Assembly (NCBI RefSeq): GCF_024295805.1
Contig: NZ_JANCLX010000023.1
Coordinates: 76,472-140,471, forward strand
DNA from: Streptomyces cucumeris
GTDB taxonomy: Bacteria > Actinomycetota > Actinomycetes > Streptomycetales > Streptomycetaceae
Direction of reading: 5' to 3'
Length of the DNA: 64,000 bases
The notes beneath the pieces were generated by a model. The model was not told where the DNA came from. It worked only from the letters and a program-made list of their open reading frames with translations, and did not search any database. The translations under genes were made by a program, and so were the position numbers. Positions 39,601 to 48,574 of the stretch are shown piece after piece. Position 1 is the stretch's first letter, and each line of letters begins with the position of its first letter.

Positions 39601-41060
39601 ACCGGTACCTCCTGATCGGCCCCAGCCTGCCGGACGCCGCCGACCTGCCCGCTACCGACGGCATCACCGTCCTGCCCCCGGTGGCCGCCGGGGACCTGCT
39701 GGAACTCGCCCCGCGGCGCGGAGACGTCGTCGGCATCGCCGACGGCTACTTCCGCCAGACCCGGGCCGTCCGGCACAAGGAGATCCTCACGCTGCTCCAA
39801 CGCGGTGTGACGGTCCTCGGGGCCGCCAGTATGGGCGCCCTGCGCGCGGCCGAACTCGACACCTTCGGCATGCGCGGAGTGGGCCGCGTCTACCGCGACT
39901 ACCGTGACGGCCGGCTGACGGCCGACGACGAGGTGGCCCTGGTGCACGGCCCGGCGGACGAGGGCTACCGGCCCCTCTCCGAAGCGCTCGTCAACATCCG
40001 GGCGACCCTGCGCCTGGGTGTGCGGGACGGGATTCTCGACGCCCCCACCGCCGACCGCCTCATCGCCGCCCTGGCACGGCGGCCGTACCGTCTGCGCTCC
40101 TACCCGGCGCTCCTCCGGCTCGCCCGCGAGACCGGGACACCGCCCGCTCAGGCCGAGGCGCTCCGGCGGCTGTGCACCACCCGGGCCGTCGACCTCAAAC
40201 GGGACGACGCACTGCGACTGGTCCACGAACTGCGCACGGCCGACGGGAGCCGTGCGGAGGAGCCCACGGGCCACTCGCCCGCCTCGGGCGTCGCACCCAC
40301 GCTCTACGCGCACCGCTGGCAGTTGCTGGCCCGGTCCGTCGCGACCGGGGACGGTGAGGCCGCCGAGATGAGCGTGCTGCGGATGTGTCAGCTCTTCGCC
40401 CGCGACTACCCGGACTTCTACCGGGACCTGGTCCTCGGCCATCTGGTCCGGGAGTGCGCCGCCACCTGCCGGACCCGGCCCGGGGGAGCACTCCTCGACG
40501 GGGCGCTGGAGCATGCGCGGCATCGCCATGTCATCCCCGGCCACCGGCCGGGCGAGCCCGGGGACCTGGCCTTCCTCGACCTGTGGCTGACCCCGGCGGA
40601 GCGGGCCGCGCACCCGCTCAAGGACCAGCTCGGCCGCTTCCTCGTGCGGAGCTTCCAGCTCACACCCGGAGTCCCCGCGGACCATCTGGCGCTGGAAGCG
40701 CTGCGCCGGCGGCCGGTCTTCCCGGCGGCGGCGAAGCTGGTGACCGCGGCACGGTCGGTGAACGGCCACGCACAGCGGACTCGGCCCGCCTTCGACGTCC
40801 ACACCCTGTCGGCGAGCCGTGTCTCGGCCCATATCGGCGAACGGTGGGGAGCCGAGGACGGGGCGCTGGAACTGCACGCCCGGGACCGGGGCATGAGCTC
40901 GCGGGACATCCTGATCGCCGCGGCCCGGCCGTACCACCTGCTGTCCAGGTACAACCCGGAGCTCATGGAGCTGCGGATCGGCCGGCCGGACGGGAGCCCG
41001 TCGTCGGGGAGCCCGTCGTGCGGGAAGTCGGAGGCCGTGGCGGGATTCGAACCCACGTAA
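39597..41060 (+). CDS. TfuA-like protein, partner of YcaO
   Basis: A 487-residue protein whose first 210 or so residues are the TfuA core: YLLIGPSLPDA, RRGDVVGIADGYFRQTRAVR, HKEILTLLQRGVTVLGAASM, GALRAAELDTFGMRGVGRVY and TADDEVALVHGP. TfuA partners YcaO in thioamide formation of thioviridamide-type peptides and of methyl-coenzyme M reductase. The C-terminal half (about 270 residues) is an extension with no recognised domain. It is coupled to the YcaO gene by ATGA. The last nine or so codons, including the stop, lie within the antisense tRNA-Cys gene, so the C-terminal EAVAGFEPT is tRNA-derived sequence. Confidence 0.92.
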   Translation: MNRYLLIGPSLPDAADLPATDGITVLPPVAAGDLLELAPRRGDVVGIADGYFRQTRAVRHKEILTLLQRGVTVLGAASMGALRAAELDTFGMRGVGRVYRDYRDGRLTADDEVALVHGPADEGYRPLSEALVNIRATLRLGVRDGILDAPTADRLIAALARRPYRLRSYPALLRLARETGTPPAQAEALRRLCTTRAVDLKRDDALRLVHELRTADGSRAEEPTGHSPASGVAPTLYAHRWQLLARSVATGDGEAAEMSVLRMCQLFARDYPDFYRDLVLGHLVRECAATCRTRPGGALLDGALEHARHRHVIPGHRPGEPGDLAFLDLWLTPAERAAHPLKDQLGRFLVRSFQLTPGVPADHLALEALRRRPVFPAAAKLVTAARSVNGHAQRTRPAFDVHTLSASRVSAHIGERWGAEDGALELHARDRGMSSRDILIAAARPYHLLSRYNPELMELRIGRPDGSPSSGSPSCGKSEAVAGFEPT

Positions 41061-41103
41061 CTCGCTTTGCAGGCGAGCCCCTGAACCACTCGGGCACACG
41101 GCC
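41032..41103 (-). tRNA. tRNA-Cys (GCA)
   Basis: On this strand the 72-base gene starts with acceptor arm GGCCGTG, pairing with CACGGCC. The anticodon arm is CTCGC-CTGCAAA-GCGAG, giving anticodon GCA. The T-arm is GTGGG-TTCGAAT-CCCGC, and the discriminator base is U, as expected for tRNA-Cys. CCA is not encoded. Its 3' end overlaps the final codons of the convergent tfuA gene. Confidence 0.96.
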
Positions 41104-41227
41104 GGTGTGTCGTGCTGTGCTTCGACGATAGGGCGGGGTCCGGTGGGGTATCAACGCGTCGGCCAGGGCTGCCATACGACTGACACGCCCCGTTCACAGT
41201 GGGCCCGGGACCGGCCCCGCCGGGGGT

Positions 41228-42106
41228 TCACGGGCGGGCGGGGCGGCCCGCGAGGAAGTCCTCGACCAGCGGGCGGAAGAGGTCCGGCTCGTCCACCCAC
41301 GGGTAGTGGCCCACCCCGTGCAGCGGCTGGGTCCGGCCGTCGGGGAAGGACTCCGCGACCAGTTCACCGGCGCGTACGCCGGTCACCGCGTCCCGGTCGC
41401 CGGTCACCGTCAGCACGGGGCAGGGGACTTCGCGCAGCCGGGCCAGCACCGCGCGGCGCCCCGCCTCGTCGACGCCCTGCCAGAAGCCCGCGCGCGGCAC
41501 CGGGCCGAGCTGTTCGCCCTCGGCCGCGGCGTGCGCCCGCTGGGGTTCGTCCCAGCGGCCGTACGCCATCGGGGCGGCCTGGAGCAGCAGCCTGCGCACC
41601 TCGGTGAAGTCGGAGGTGTCGGGCAGGAGCTGTACCGCGACATACGCCTCCTGCCACCACGGCTCGTCCGCGCGCGCTTCGAAGATCTCCCGGGCGTCCT
41701 CGGGCAGTTCGCCCTGGAGCCGGGCGCCCGGACAGACGAGGACGAGATGGGTGAGGTGCTCGGGGTGTGCCGCCGCATACGCCTGGGCCGTGGCCGCCGC
41801 CGCGTCGTGCGCCAGCAGCGGGAAGCGGTTCAGCCCCAGATGGCGGCGGAGCGCCTCCAGGTCCTCGGCCAGCCCGGGGAAGGAGTATCCGCTGGGGTCG
41901 GTGGCCGGAGGGGAGTCCCCGGTGCCGCGGCTGTCGGGGATGATCAGCGTGTGCTGCGCGTCCAGCCCGCCGAGATCGCCCAGGTAGGCGGCGTCCCGCC
42001 CGGGCCCGCCGGCCAGACAGATCAGCGGCGGCCGCGCGGAGCCGTCCCGGGCCTCCAGGACGCGGTAGGCCAGCTCGGTGTTGTCGTACGACGTGTAGTG
42101 CGGCAT
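41228..42106 (-). CDS. Alpha/beta hydrolase of the proline-iminopeptidase type with altered nucleophile
   Basis: A 292-residue hydrolase. It keeps the oxyanion-type LAGGPGRDAAYLGDLGG, PDSRGTGDSPPATD, the acid motif GDRDAVTG and the His of LHGVGHYPWVDEP. The nucleophile elbow, however, reads LLAHDAAAATAQA, with Asp at position 101 where peptidases and esterases have Ser. Asp nucleophiles occur in dehalogenase and epoxide-hydrolase relatives; loss of activity is also possible. The start at 42106 matches the family, while an ATG at 42172 is open in frame. Substrate unknown. Confidence 0.88.
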   Translation of the reverse strand: MPHYTSYDNTELAYRVLEARDGSARPPLICLAGGPGRDAAYLGDLGGLDAQHTLIIPDSRGTGDSPPATDPSGYSFPGLAEDLEALRRHLGLNRFPLLAHDAAAATAQAYAAAHPEHLTHLVLVCPGARLQGELPEDAREIFEARADEPWWQEAYVAVQLLPDTSDFTEVRRLLLQAAPMAYGRWDEPQRAHAAAEGEQLGPVPRAGFWQGVDEAGRRAVLARLREVPCPVLTVTGDRDAVTGVRAGELVAESFPDGRTQPLHGVGHYPWVDEPDLFRPLVEDFLAGRPARP

Positions 42107-42189
42107 AGAGGTCAGCTTGCCCGAAGAGCCCCGGCTCAGCCCGAAGACACCGGGGCGTGTGACAGCGGTCATCGCCTCCGGGGGGTCTG

Positions 42190-42975
42190 TCAGGGTTTGC
42201 GCGCCACCCCGCCGTAGGCGGCGATGTCACGAACCCCGGCCCGCTCGGGATCGGGGCGGCGCCAGTGGGTGATCTTCCCGAAGCCCGGCTCCAGCAGCTC
42301 CAGACCGTCGAAGACGGTGCGGAGCTGGTCCTGTGTGCGCGGGTAATAGGGCACACCGCCGGACTTGCTGTACTCCTCACACATCCGTACGTAGTACGGG
42401 CTGTCGGTGGTGCCGTCCCAGTGGACCAGATGACTGCCCGGGGGCACCGCGGCCAGCACTGTCCCCACGATGCGCAGCAGGTCGTCGTGGGTCCTGGCAT
42501 GTCCGAGCACACCCATGAACATCACGCCGACCGGCCGGGTGAGGTCGAGGATGCCGCTGACCTCCCCGAGGATGTGCTCGGGGTTGTTGAAGTCGGCTTC
42601 CACGTAGGTGGTGACACCCTCGTCGGTCACGCTGGTCAGCAGGGCCCGTGCGTGGGTCAGCACCAGGGGGTCGTTGTCGACGTAGACGACATGGGCGTCG
42701 GGGGCGATGTCCTGGGCCACCTCGTGGGTGTTCCGCATGGTGGGCAGGCCCGTGCCGATGTCGAGGAACTGCCGGATGCCGACCTCGCCGGCCAGATGCT
42801 CGACGGCGCGGATCAGGAACTTGCGGCTCTCGGTCGCCATCTCCCCGATGTCGGGGTCGATCTCCAGGGAGGCGTCGCCGACCTGACGATCGATCTCGTA
42901 GTTGTCCTTGCCGCCCATCCAGTAGTTCCAGATCCGCGCGGAATGCGGGATGTCGGTGCGGATCTCGTCAGCCAC
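42190..42975 (-). CDS. SAM-dependent methyltransferase, DUF574 (Methyltransf_19) family
   Basis: A 261-residue protein of a family greatly expanded in Streptomyces. It has IPHSARIWNYWMGGKDNYEI, the SAM motif IRQFLDIGTGLPTMRNTHEV, VYVDNDPLVLTHARALL and VGVMFMGVLGH. The substrate is unknown for nearly all members. The GTG at 42975 with GGAGG upstream is preferred to the ATG at 43017. It is divergent from the LysR regulator. Confidence 0.93.
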   Translation of the reverse strand: MADEIRTDIPHSARIWNYWMGGKDNYEIDRQVGDASLEIDPDIGEMATESRKFLIRAVEHLAGEVGIRQFLDIGTGLPTMRNTHEVAQDIAPDAHVVYVDNDPLVLTHARALLTSVTDEGVTTYVEADFNNPEHILGEVSGILDLTRPVGVMFMGVLGHARTHDDLLRIVGTVLAAVPPGSHLVHWDGTTDSPYYVRMCEEYSKSGGVPYYPRTQDQLRTVFDGLELLEPGFGKITHWRRPDPERAGVRDIAAYGGVARKP

Positions 42976-43168
42976 GGGGAGGGTCCTCCAACGTCGTCGG
43001 TCACGGACACTCACCATTCAACTACTGTGCGCGCACGGCCCGCAATCGCCGGACGGCGCCTCCGCCCGCGGGGAGGTCACCGGATGTGATCCATGACGCA
43101 AAAGCGATGGTGGGGGTGATCTTCTCCCGACCCAATATGTGCTTATGTTTTCCGCCTATGATGCGAGG

Positions 43169-44074
43169 GTGTTCGATTCCCGGCACATCAAGACGTTCCA
43201 CGAGGTGGTCAGCGCCGGTTCCTACTCGGCGGCCGCCCGTGCCCTCGGCTATACCCAGCCGGCCATCACCCAGCAGATGAAGGCGCTCGAACGTGCCGTC
43301 GGCAGCCCGCTGTTCATCCGGGTCGGCCGCGGGATGCGGCTCACCGAGGCCGGGGAGACCCTGGCCCGGCACGCGGACACCATCCTGTCCAGCATCTCCA
43401 CCGCCCAGCAGCAGATGAACGCCATCACCCGGCTGCGCTCGGGCCGGGTGCGGGTGTGCGCCTTCCCCAGCGCCAACGCCACCCTCATCCCCGAGGCCAT
43501 GTCCCGGCTCGCCGCCAGCCATCCGGGGGTGCGGGTGGAGCTGCTGGAGGGTGAGCCGCCGGAGTCGCTGGAGCGGGTGGTGCGCGGCGAGTGCGACATC
43601 ACGCTCGCCTTCACCTACCCCGGGCTGCATGAGGAGGTCCCCGCCGAACTGGTGGCGATCCCGCTGATGGAGGACCAGCTCACGGTGCTGCTGCCGGCCG
43701 GGCATGCGCTGGCCCGGCGGCGCGCGGTCAAGCTGGCCGAGCTCAGCGAGGAGCGCTGGATCGCCGGATGTCTGCGCTGTCGCGCCAACTTCCTGCACGA
43801 ATGCGCCGAGCAGGGCTTCGCCCCCGATATCGCCTTCACCACCGATGACAACCTGGTGGTGCAGAGCATGGTCGCGGCGGGGCTGGGGGTCGCGATGATG
43901 CCGGGTCTGGTGCTGTCGTTCCTGTGCCACCAGAAGGTGACCGGCCGCGCCCTGGACCCCGCCTCGCGGCGCCAGGTCTCGGCGTATGTGCTGCGGGAGC
44001 ACCTGGAGATTCCGGCGACGGCGCGGGTGCTGGAGGAGCTGAAGACGGTGGCGGGGAACCGGGTCGGCTGCTGA
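43169..44074 (+). CDS. LysR-family transcriptional regulator
   Basis: A 301-residue regulator with an N-terminal winged helix (FDSRHIKTFHEVVSAGSYSA, then ARALGYTQPAITQQMKALER) and a substrate-binding effector domain. TATGAT at 43157-43162 is seven bases before the GTG at 43169, the spacing expected for a leaderless transcript, and no ribosome site is visible. A GTG at 43139 is an alternative start. It precedes cysteine dioxygenase and YeiH-type genes on the same strand and may regulate them. Confidence 0.92.
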   Translation: MFDSRHIKTFHEVVSAGSYSAAARALGYTQPAITQQMKALERAVGSPLFIRVGRGMRLTEAGETLARHADTILSSISTAQQQMNAITRLRSGRVRVCAFPSANATLIPEAMSRLAASHPGVRVELLEGEPPESLERVVRGECDITLAFTYPGLHEEVPAELVAIPLMEDQLTVLLPAGHALARRRAVKLAELSEERWIAGCLRCRANFLHECAEQGFAPDIAFTTDDNLVVQSMVAAGLGVAMMPGLVLSFLCHQKVTGRALDPASRRQVSAYVLREHLEIPATARVLEELKTVAGNRVGC

Positions 44075-44251
44075 CCGCCGCCTGATCCTCGGCTGACTTC
44101 CGTCCGACTCCCGCTCGATCCCCACTCGGTCCCCGGTCGATCCCCGCTCGATTCCGGCGGCTGTCCGGAGGGGTCATCCATAAGCGGAATTTAGGGGAGG
44201 CCAAGAAACCGTCGTTGGACGTGATGGAGTGCGCGGCCGCACGCTGCCGTT

Positions 44252-44821
44252 ATGACCACCACGCCGATCGAACCCACCGTCTCCCGCGTCACGGCGCGCC
44301 TCGGCGCGTTCGTCGACGGCGTACGCGAGGCCGTCGGACGCGGCCTGCCGCCGGACGTCACCGCCTACCTCGTCGGTGAGCGGCTCGCGCCCTTCCTCGG
44401 CGCGGACGATCTGCTCACCCCCGAACAGCGCGAGGGGCACGCCGACCGCTACCGCCAGCACGTCCTGCACGCCGAACCGGACGGCAGCTTCTCGATCGTC
44501 GCCCTGGTCTGGCTGCCCGGCCAGCGCACCTCGATCCATGACCATGTGTCCTGGTGCGTGACCGGTGTCCACGAGGGCGAGGAGCACGAGCGCCGCTACC
44601 GGCTGGTGCCGGACGGGCTGAGCTCGCGGCTGGTCGCCGAGAAGGACGTCGTCAATCCGCAGGGTTCGGTGTGCGGGTTCGCGCCGCCCGGAGATATCCA
44701 CAGGGTGTGGAACGCCTGCGGGACCAAGGCGATCTCGATCCACATCTACGGCGCGGACATCGCCCGGCTGGGCAGCAGCGTACGGCGGGTGTACGAACTG
44801 CCGACGGAGGACGAGCTGTGA
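44252..44821 (+). CDS. Cysteine dioxygenase-family thiol dioxygenase
   Basis: A 189-residue cupin oxygenating a small thiol (cysteine to cysteine sulfinate, or 3-mercaptopropionate) with non-heme iron. The metal ligands are H96 and H98 in SIHDHVSWCVTGVHEGEE and H150 in PPGDIHRVWN. The length is normal for bacterial enzymes. The YeiH-type sulfur-anion exporter follows after 43 bp, so the pair may oxidise excess cysteine and export the resulting sulfite or sulfate. Exact substrate not determinable. Confidence 0.92.
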   Translation: MTTTPIEPTVSRVTARLGAFVDGVREAVGRGLPPDVTAYLVGERLAPFLGADDLLTPEQREGHADRYRQHVLHAEPDGSFSIVALVWLPGQRTSIHDHVSWCVTGVHEGEEHERRYRLVPDGLSSRLVAEKDVVNPQGSVCGFAPPGDIHRVWNACGTKAISIHIYGADIARLGSSVRRVYELPTEDEL

Positions 44822-44864
44822 GCGCCGCCCGCTCCACCCGTCCGGCCCGTGACGCGGTGACGGC

Positions 44865-46007
44865 GTGGCGCTGACCGGGGCGCGGGCCGCCGGGCGGCTG
44901 ACCGCCGTACCTCCCGTGGCGCGCGCCGGAGCCGCCGTACCGGGCCGTGGGCTGCCCGCCCCGACGAAGGGGCTCGCCCTGGCGGCGGCCGGGGTCGCGG
45001 TCGCCTGGTGCGTCCACCGGCTGGTACCGGCCGTCCCCCTGCTCACCGCGGCCGTGGTGCTCGGCATCACGGCCGCCCATCTGCCGGGGGTGCGCGGGCT
45101 GGTGCGCGGCGCCTGCCGCCCGGGGCTCTCGCTCGCGGGGAAGCGGCTGATGCGGCTGGGCATCGTGCTGCTGGGGCTCGGACTCGGACTCGGCGATGTG
45201 CTGGGCCTGGGCTGGGCCACGGTGGCGATGGTGTTCGGCGTGGTCGCGGCCACCTTCTTCGGCACCTGGTGGCTGGGGCGCCGGATGGGGCTGCGCGGCG
45301 ACCAGCCGCTGCTGATCGCCACCGGCTACTCGATCTGCGGCGCGTCCGCGATCGGCGCGGTCAGCGAGGTCTCGGAGAGCGACGAGCGGGACGTGGCCAC
45401 CTCGGTGGCGCTGGTGACGCTGTGCGGCACCCTCGCCATCGCCGTACTGCCGCTGCTCCAGGGCCCGCTGGGGCTGAGCGACGCGGAGTTCGGCCGGTGG
45501 GCGGGTGCGAGTGTGCACGACGTCGGCCAGGTGGTGGCGACCGCGCAGACCGCCGGGGGCGCCGCGCTGAACGACGCGGTGCTCGTCAAGCTGGTGCGAG
45601 TGGCGCTGCTCGCACCGCTGGTCGCGGCACTGGCGCTGTCCGTACGGGCACGCCGGAACGCGACCAGGGCGGCCGTGCAGACCGGCACGGCCGCGGGGGG
45701 CGATGAAGCCGGGGACGCGGGGGGTGCGGAGCGGACGGGGACGCGGCGGCCGCCGCTGGTTCCGCTCTTCGTCCTCGGCTTCCTGGCCATGGCGGCCGTA
45801 CGCAGCACCGGCGTGCTGCCCGCGGCCGCGCTCGACACCGCCGGTGACGTACGCGAACTGCTCCTCGCCGCGGCCCTCTTCGGCCTCGGCAGCGCGGTCC
45901 ACCTGCCCTCGCTGTCCCGCACCGGGGCGCGGGTGGCGGCGCTGGGGCTGTGCGCGTGGGTGGTCATCGCGGGCGTCTCCTACGCGGGCGTCCTGCTGAC
46001 GGCCTGA
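44865..46007 (+). CDS. YeiH family putative sulfate/anion exporter
   Basis: A 380-residue membrane protein with about nine or ten hydrophobic segments. Family hallmarks: LAGKRLMRLGIVLLGLGLGL, LIATGYSICGASAIGAVSEV and GASVHDVGQVVATAQTAGG. It is a candidate sulfite/sulfate exporter, consistent with the adjacent cysteine dioxygenase gene. The start is a GTG at 44865. A charged loop rich in Gly, Arg and Thr near residues 265-295 is specific to this copy. Confidence 0.92.
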   Translation: MALTGARAAGRLTAVPPVARAGAAVPGRGLPAPTKGLALAAAGVAVAWCVHRLVPAVPLLTAAVVLGITAAHLPGVRGLVRGACRPGLSLAGKRLMRLGIVLLGLGLGLGDVLGLGWATVAMVFGVVAATFFGTWWLGRRMGLRGDQPLLIATGYSICGASAIGAVSEVSESDERDVATSVALVTLCGTLAIAVLPLLQGPLGLSDAEFGRWAGASVHDVGQVVATAQTAGGAALNDAVLVKLVRVALLAPLVAALALSVRARRNATRAAVQTGTAAGGDEAGDAGGAERTGTRRPPLVPLFVLGFLAMAAVRSTGVLPAAALDTAGDVRELLLAAALFGLGSAVHLPSLSRTGARVAALGLCAWVVIAGVSYAGVLLTA

Positions 46008-46364
46008 CCGTCCGCGCCCTGGGGCGGCCCCGCCCACGGCGGGTCCCGCTCCGGGGGTGCGCCGGACGGGCCGCCGGGCTGGGCCTGCCCCCCCCGGGCC
46101 TTAGCGCGCCCCGCGGCGCCCGGCAGCGTGCCTTGCCGCGGCGTAGGGAGCACCCAGGTGCGCCCCGCACGAAGGCGCCCCCTCGCCGTGCGGTCCGCCC
46201 CGACGGCGGTAACCCCCGGTGCGCGGCGCGCAGTCCGGCGGATGCGGTGTGAGCCTGGTCCCACCCGGGGGTGGTCTCGTGGCGTACCCCCGAAGCGTGA
46301 ACGGCGGCACAGGTAGGCTGACGCGGTTCCCGAACGACGCCGCCGAGCCAGCCCGACGGAGACC
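46008..46364. other. Intergenic region between yeiH and helicase genes
   Basis: About 357 bp, very GC-rich. I see no supported gene, tRNA or convincing terminator. The promoter of the downstream helicase gene is presumably near the right end. Confidence 0.4.
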
Positions 46365-48161
46365 GTGAGTACTACCGCCGCCAGCACCAGTCACCACCTC
46401 TCGCCCGCCTTCCCGGGCCGGGCGCCCTGGGGTACCGCGAGCAAGCTGCGCGCCTGGCAGCAGGGCGCCATGGACAGGTACATCCAGGAGCAGCCGAGGG
46501 ACTTCCTCGCGGTCGCGACGCCCGGCGCCGGCAAGACGACCTTCGCGCTGACCCTCGCGTCCTGGCTGCTGCACCACCATGTGGTGCAGCAGGTGACCGT
46601 CGTCGCGCCCACCGAGCACCTGAAGAAGCAGTGGGCGGAGGCCGGGGCGCGGGTGGGGATCAAGCTGGACCCGGAGTACAGCGCGGGCCCGCTCGGCAAG
46701 GAGTACCACGGGGTCGCGGTGACCTACGCGGGCGTCGGCGTCCGGCCGATGCTGCACCGCAACCGCGTCGAGCAGCGCAAGACGCTGGTGATCCTGGACG
46801 AGATCCACCACGCCGGTGACTCCCGCTCCTGGGGCGAGGCGTGCCAGGAGGCGTTCGAGCCCGCGACCCGGCGGCTGGCGCTCACCGGTACGCCGTTCCG
46901 GTCGGACACCAACCCCATCCCCTTCGTCACCTACGAAGAGGGCAACGACGGTATCCGCCGCTCCTCCGCCGACTACACCTACGGCTACGGCAACGCGCTC
47001 GGCGACGGGGTCGTGCGGCCGGTCATCTTCCTCTCCTACAGCGGCAATATGCGCTGGCGCACCAAGGCGGGCGACGAGATCGCGGCCCGGCTGGGGGAGC
47101 CGATGACCAAGGACGCGGTCTCCCAGGCGTGGCGCACCGCGCTGGATCCGCGCGGCGACTGGATGCCGAACGTGCTGCGCGCCGCCGACCAGCGGCTGAC
47201 CGAGGTCCGCAAGGCCATCCCGGACGCGGGGGCGCTGGTGATCGCCGCCGACCAGGAGTCGGCCCGCGCCTACGCCAAGCTGATCCGTGAGATCACCGGC
47301 AGCAAGGCCACGCTGGTGCTGTCCGACGAGGCCGCGGCCTCGCAGCGGATCGAGGACTTCAGCCACTCCGAGGACCGCTGGATGGTGGCGGTCCGCATGG
47401 TGTCGGAGGGGGTGGACGTACCCCGGCTGGCGGTCGGGGTGTACGCCACCACCATCTCCACCCCGCTCTTCTTCGCCCAGGCCGTCGGCCGTTTCGTACG
47501 GTCGCGGCGGCGCGGTGAGACCGCGTCGGTCTTCCTCCCCACCATCCCGATGCTGCTCGGCTTCGCCAATGAGATGGAGGTCGAGCGCGACCACGTCCTG
47601 GACAAGCCGAAGAAGGACGGCGAGGAGGAGAACCCGTACGCGGAGGAGGAGAAGCTCCTCGAGGAGGCCGAGAAGCAGCAGGACGAGGACACCGGCGAAC
47701 AGGACCAGCTCCCCTTCGAGGCGCTGGAGTCGGACGCGGTCTTCGACCGGGTGCTCTACGACGGCGCCGAGTTCGGGATGCAGGCGCACCCCGGCAGCGA
47801 GGAGGAGCAGGACTACCTCGGCATCCCCGGGCTGCTCGAACCCGACCAGGTGCAGATGCTGCTCCAGCGGCGGCAGGCCAAGCAGATCGCGCACAGCCGC
47901 AAGCGGCCGGACGCGGAGGCCGATCTGCTGGAGATGCCGGCCGAGCGGCGTCCGGTGGTGACCCACAAGGAGCTGCTGGAGCTGCGCAAGGAGCTGAACA
48001 CCCTGGTGGGCGCCTATGTCCACCAGAGCGGCAAACCGCATGGCGTGATCCACACCGAACTGCGCCGGGTGTGCGGCGGACCGCCGAGCGCGGAGGCCAC
48101 GGCCGGGCAGATCCGGGAGCGGATCAAGAAGGTCCGGGAGTGGGCCACGCGGATGCGCTGA
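46365..48161 (+). CDS. DEAD/DEAH-box (superfamily 2) helicase
   Basis: A 598-residue DNA or RNA helicase. Walker A is VATPGAGKTTFALTLAS, motif II LDEIHHAG, motif III LALTGTPFRSD, and the second RecA domain ends with AQAVGRFVRSRRRGE. An acidic Glu/Asp-rich segment (KPKKDGEEENPYAEEEKLLE) follows near residues 410-440. The layout is that of the Streptomyces ComFA/restriction-type helicases of unknown role. The GTG at 46365 fits; no domain is truncated. Confidence 0.92.
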   Translation: MSTTAASTSHHLSPAFPGRAPWGTASKLRAWQQGAMDRYIQEQPRDFLAVATPGAGKTTFALTLASWLLHHHVVQQVTVVAPTEHLKKQWAEAGARVGIKLDPEYSAGPLGKEYHGVAVTYAGVGVRPMLHRNRVEQRKTLVILDEIHHAGDSRSWGEACQEAFEPATRRLALTGTPFRSDTNPIPFVTYEEGNDGIRRSSADYTYGYGNALGDGVVRPVIFLSYSGNMRWRTKAGDEIAARLGEPMTKDAVSQAWRTALDPRGDWMPNVLRAADQRLTEVRKAIPDAGALVIAADQESARAYAKLIREITGSKATLVLSDEAAASQRIEDFSHSEDRWMVAVRMVSEGVDVPRLAVGVYATTISTPLFFAQAVGRFVRSRRRGETASVFLPTIPMLLGFANEMEVERDHVLDKPKKDGEEENPYAEEEKLLEEAEKQQDEDTGEQDQLPFEALESDAVFDRVLYDGAEFGMQAHPGSEEEQDYLGIPGLLEPDQVQMLLQRRQAKQIAHSRKRPDAEADLLEMPAERRPVVTHKELLELRKELNTLVGAYVHQSGKPHGVIHTELRRVCGGPPSAEATAGQIRERIKKVREWATRMR

Positions 48162-48574
48162 CCGGCGCACGGGATACGCCGCGCGGCGCGCGGGGCGCAT
48201 CCCGATGGCGGATGAGGGAGTGCGGCGCACGGTCGCACTACCCCTCACACCCTTCACAACCTCTTTTATGGACCGCCGCCAACTCGCCACTCAATATCCG
48301 GGCATATGGCGCTAAACACCTCAATTCACAGCCCGAGAGGGCGATGGCGGCGGAAACCTGTGCTCGGATTCTGGACGGACTCTTCCGCTCAGCGGACCGG
48401 CTCGCTAGCGTTCGGGCACGCACACGCCCCGTGGCAGCGCCGCCGCGGAGCGCAGCCGGATGCGTAACTGCGTAACCCAGCCACCGCGACCGGCGGCCTC
48501 TGCGCGCGCCGTCGTCGGGACCGGCGGTGCACCTCCGCGAAGAGCCGCCCACCCATCACCGAGGAGGGGGCGTC
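48162..48574. other. Intergenic region upstream of the IclR gene
   Basis: About 413 bp. A noticeably AT-richer stretch lies at about 48241-48330 and may hold a promoter. No gene is supported: a 36-codon reading from the ATG at 48205 has no ribosome site and no recognisable sequence. Confidence 0.4.

Noticed and set aside
41033..41060. C-terminal EAVAGFEPT of TfuA as a functional motif
   Set aside because: This string arises whenever a reading frame enters an antisense tRNA 3' half, so it should not be interpreted as a conserved protein feature.
46101..48290. 729-codon open frame opposite the helicase
   Set aside because: Shadow frame; helicase motifs are all on the plus strand.
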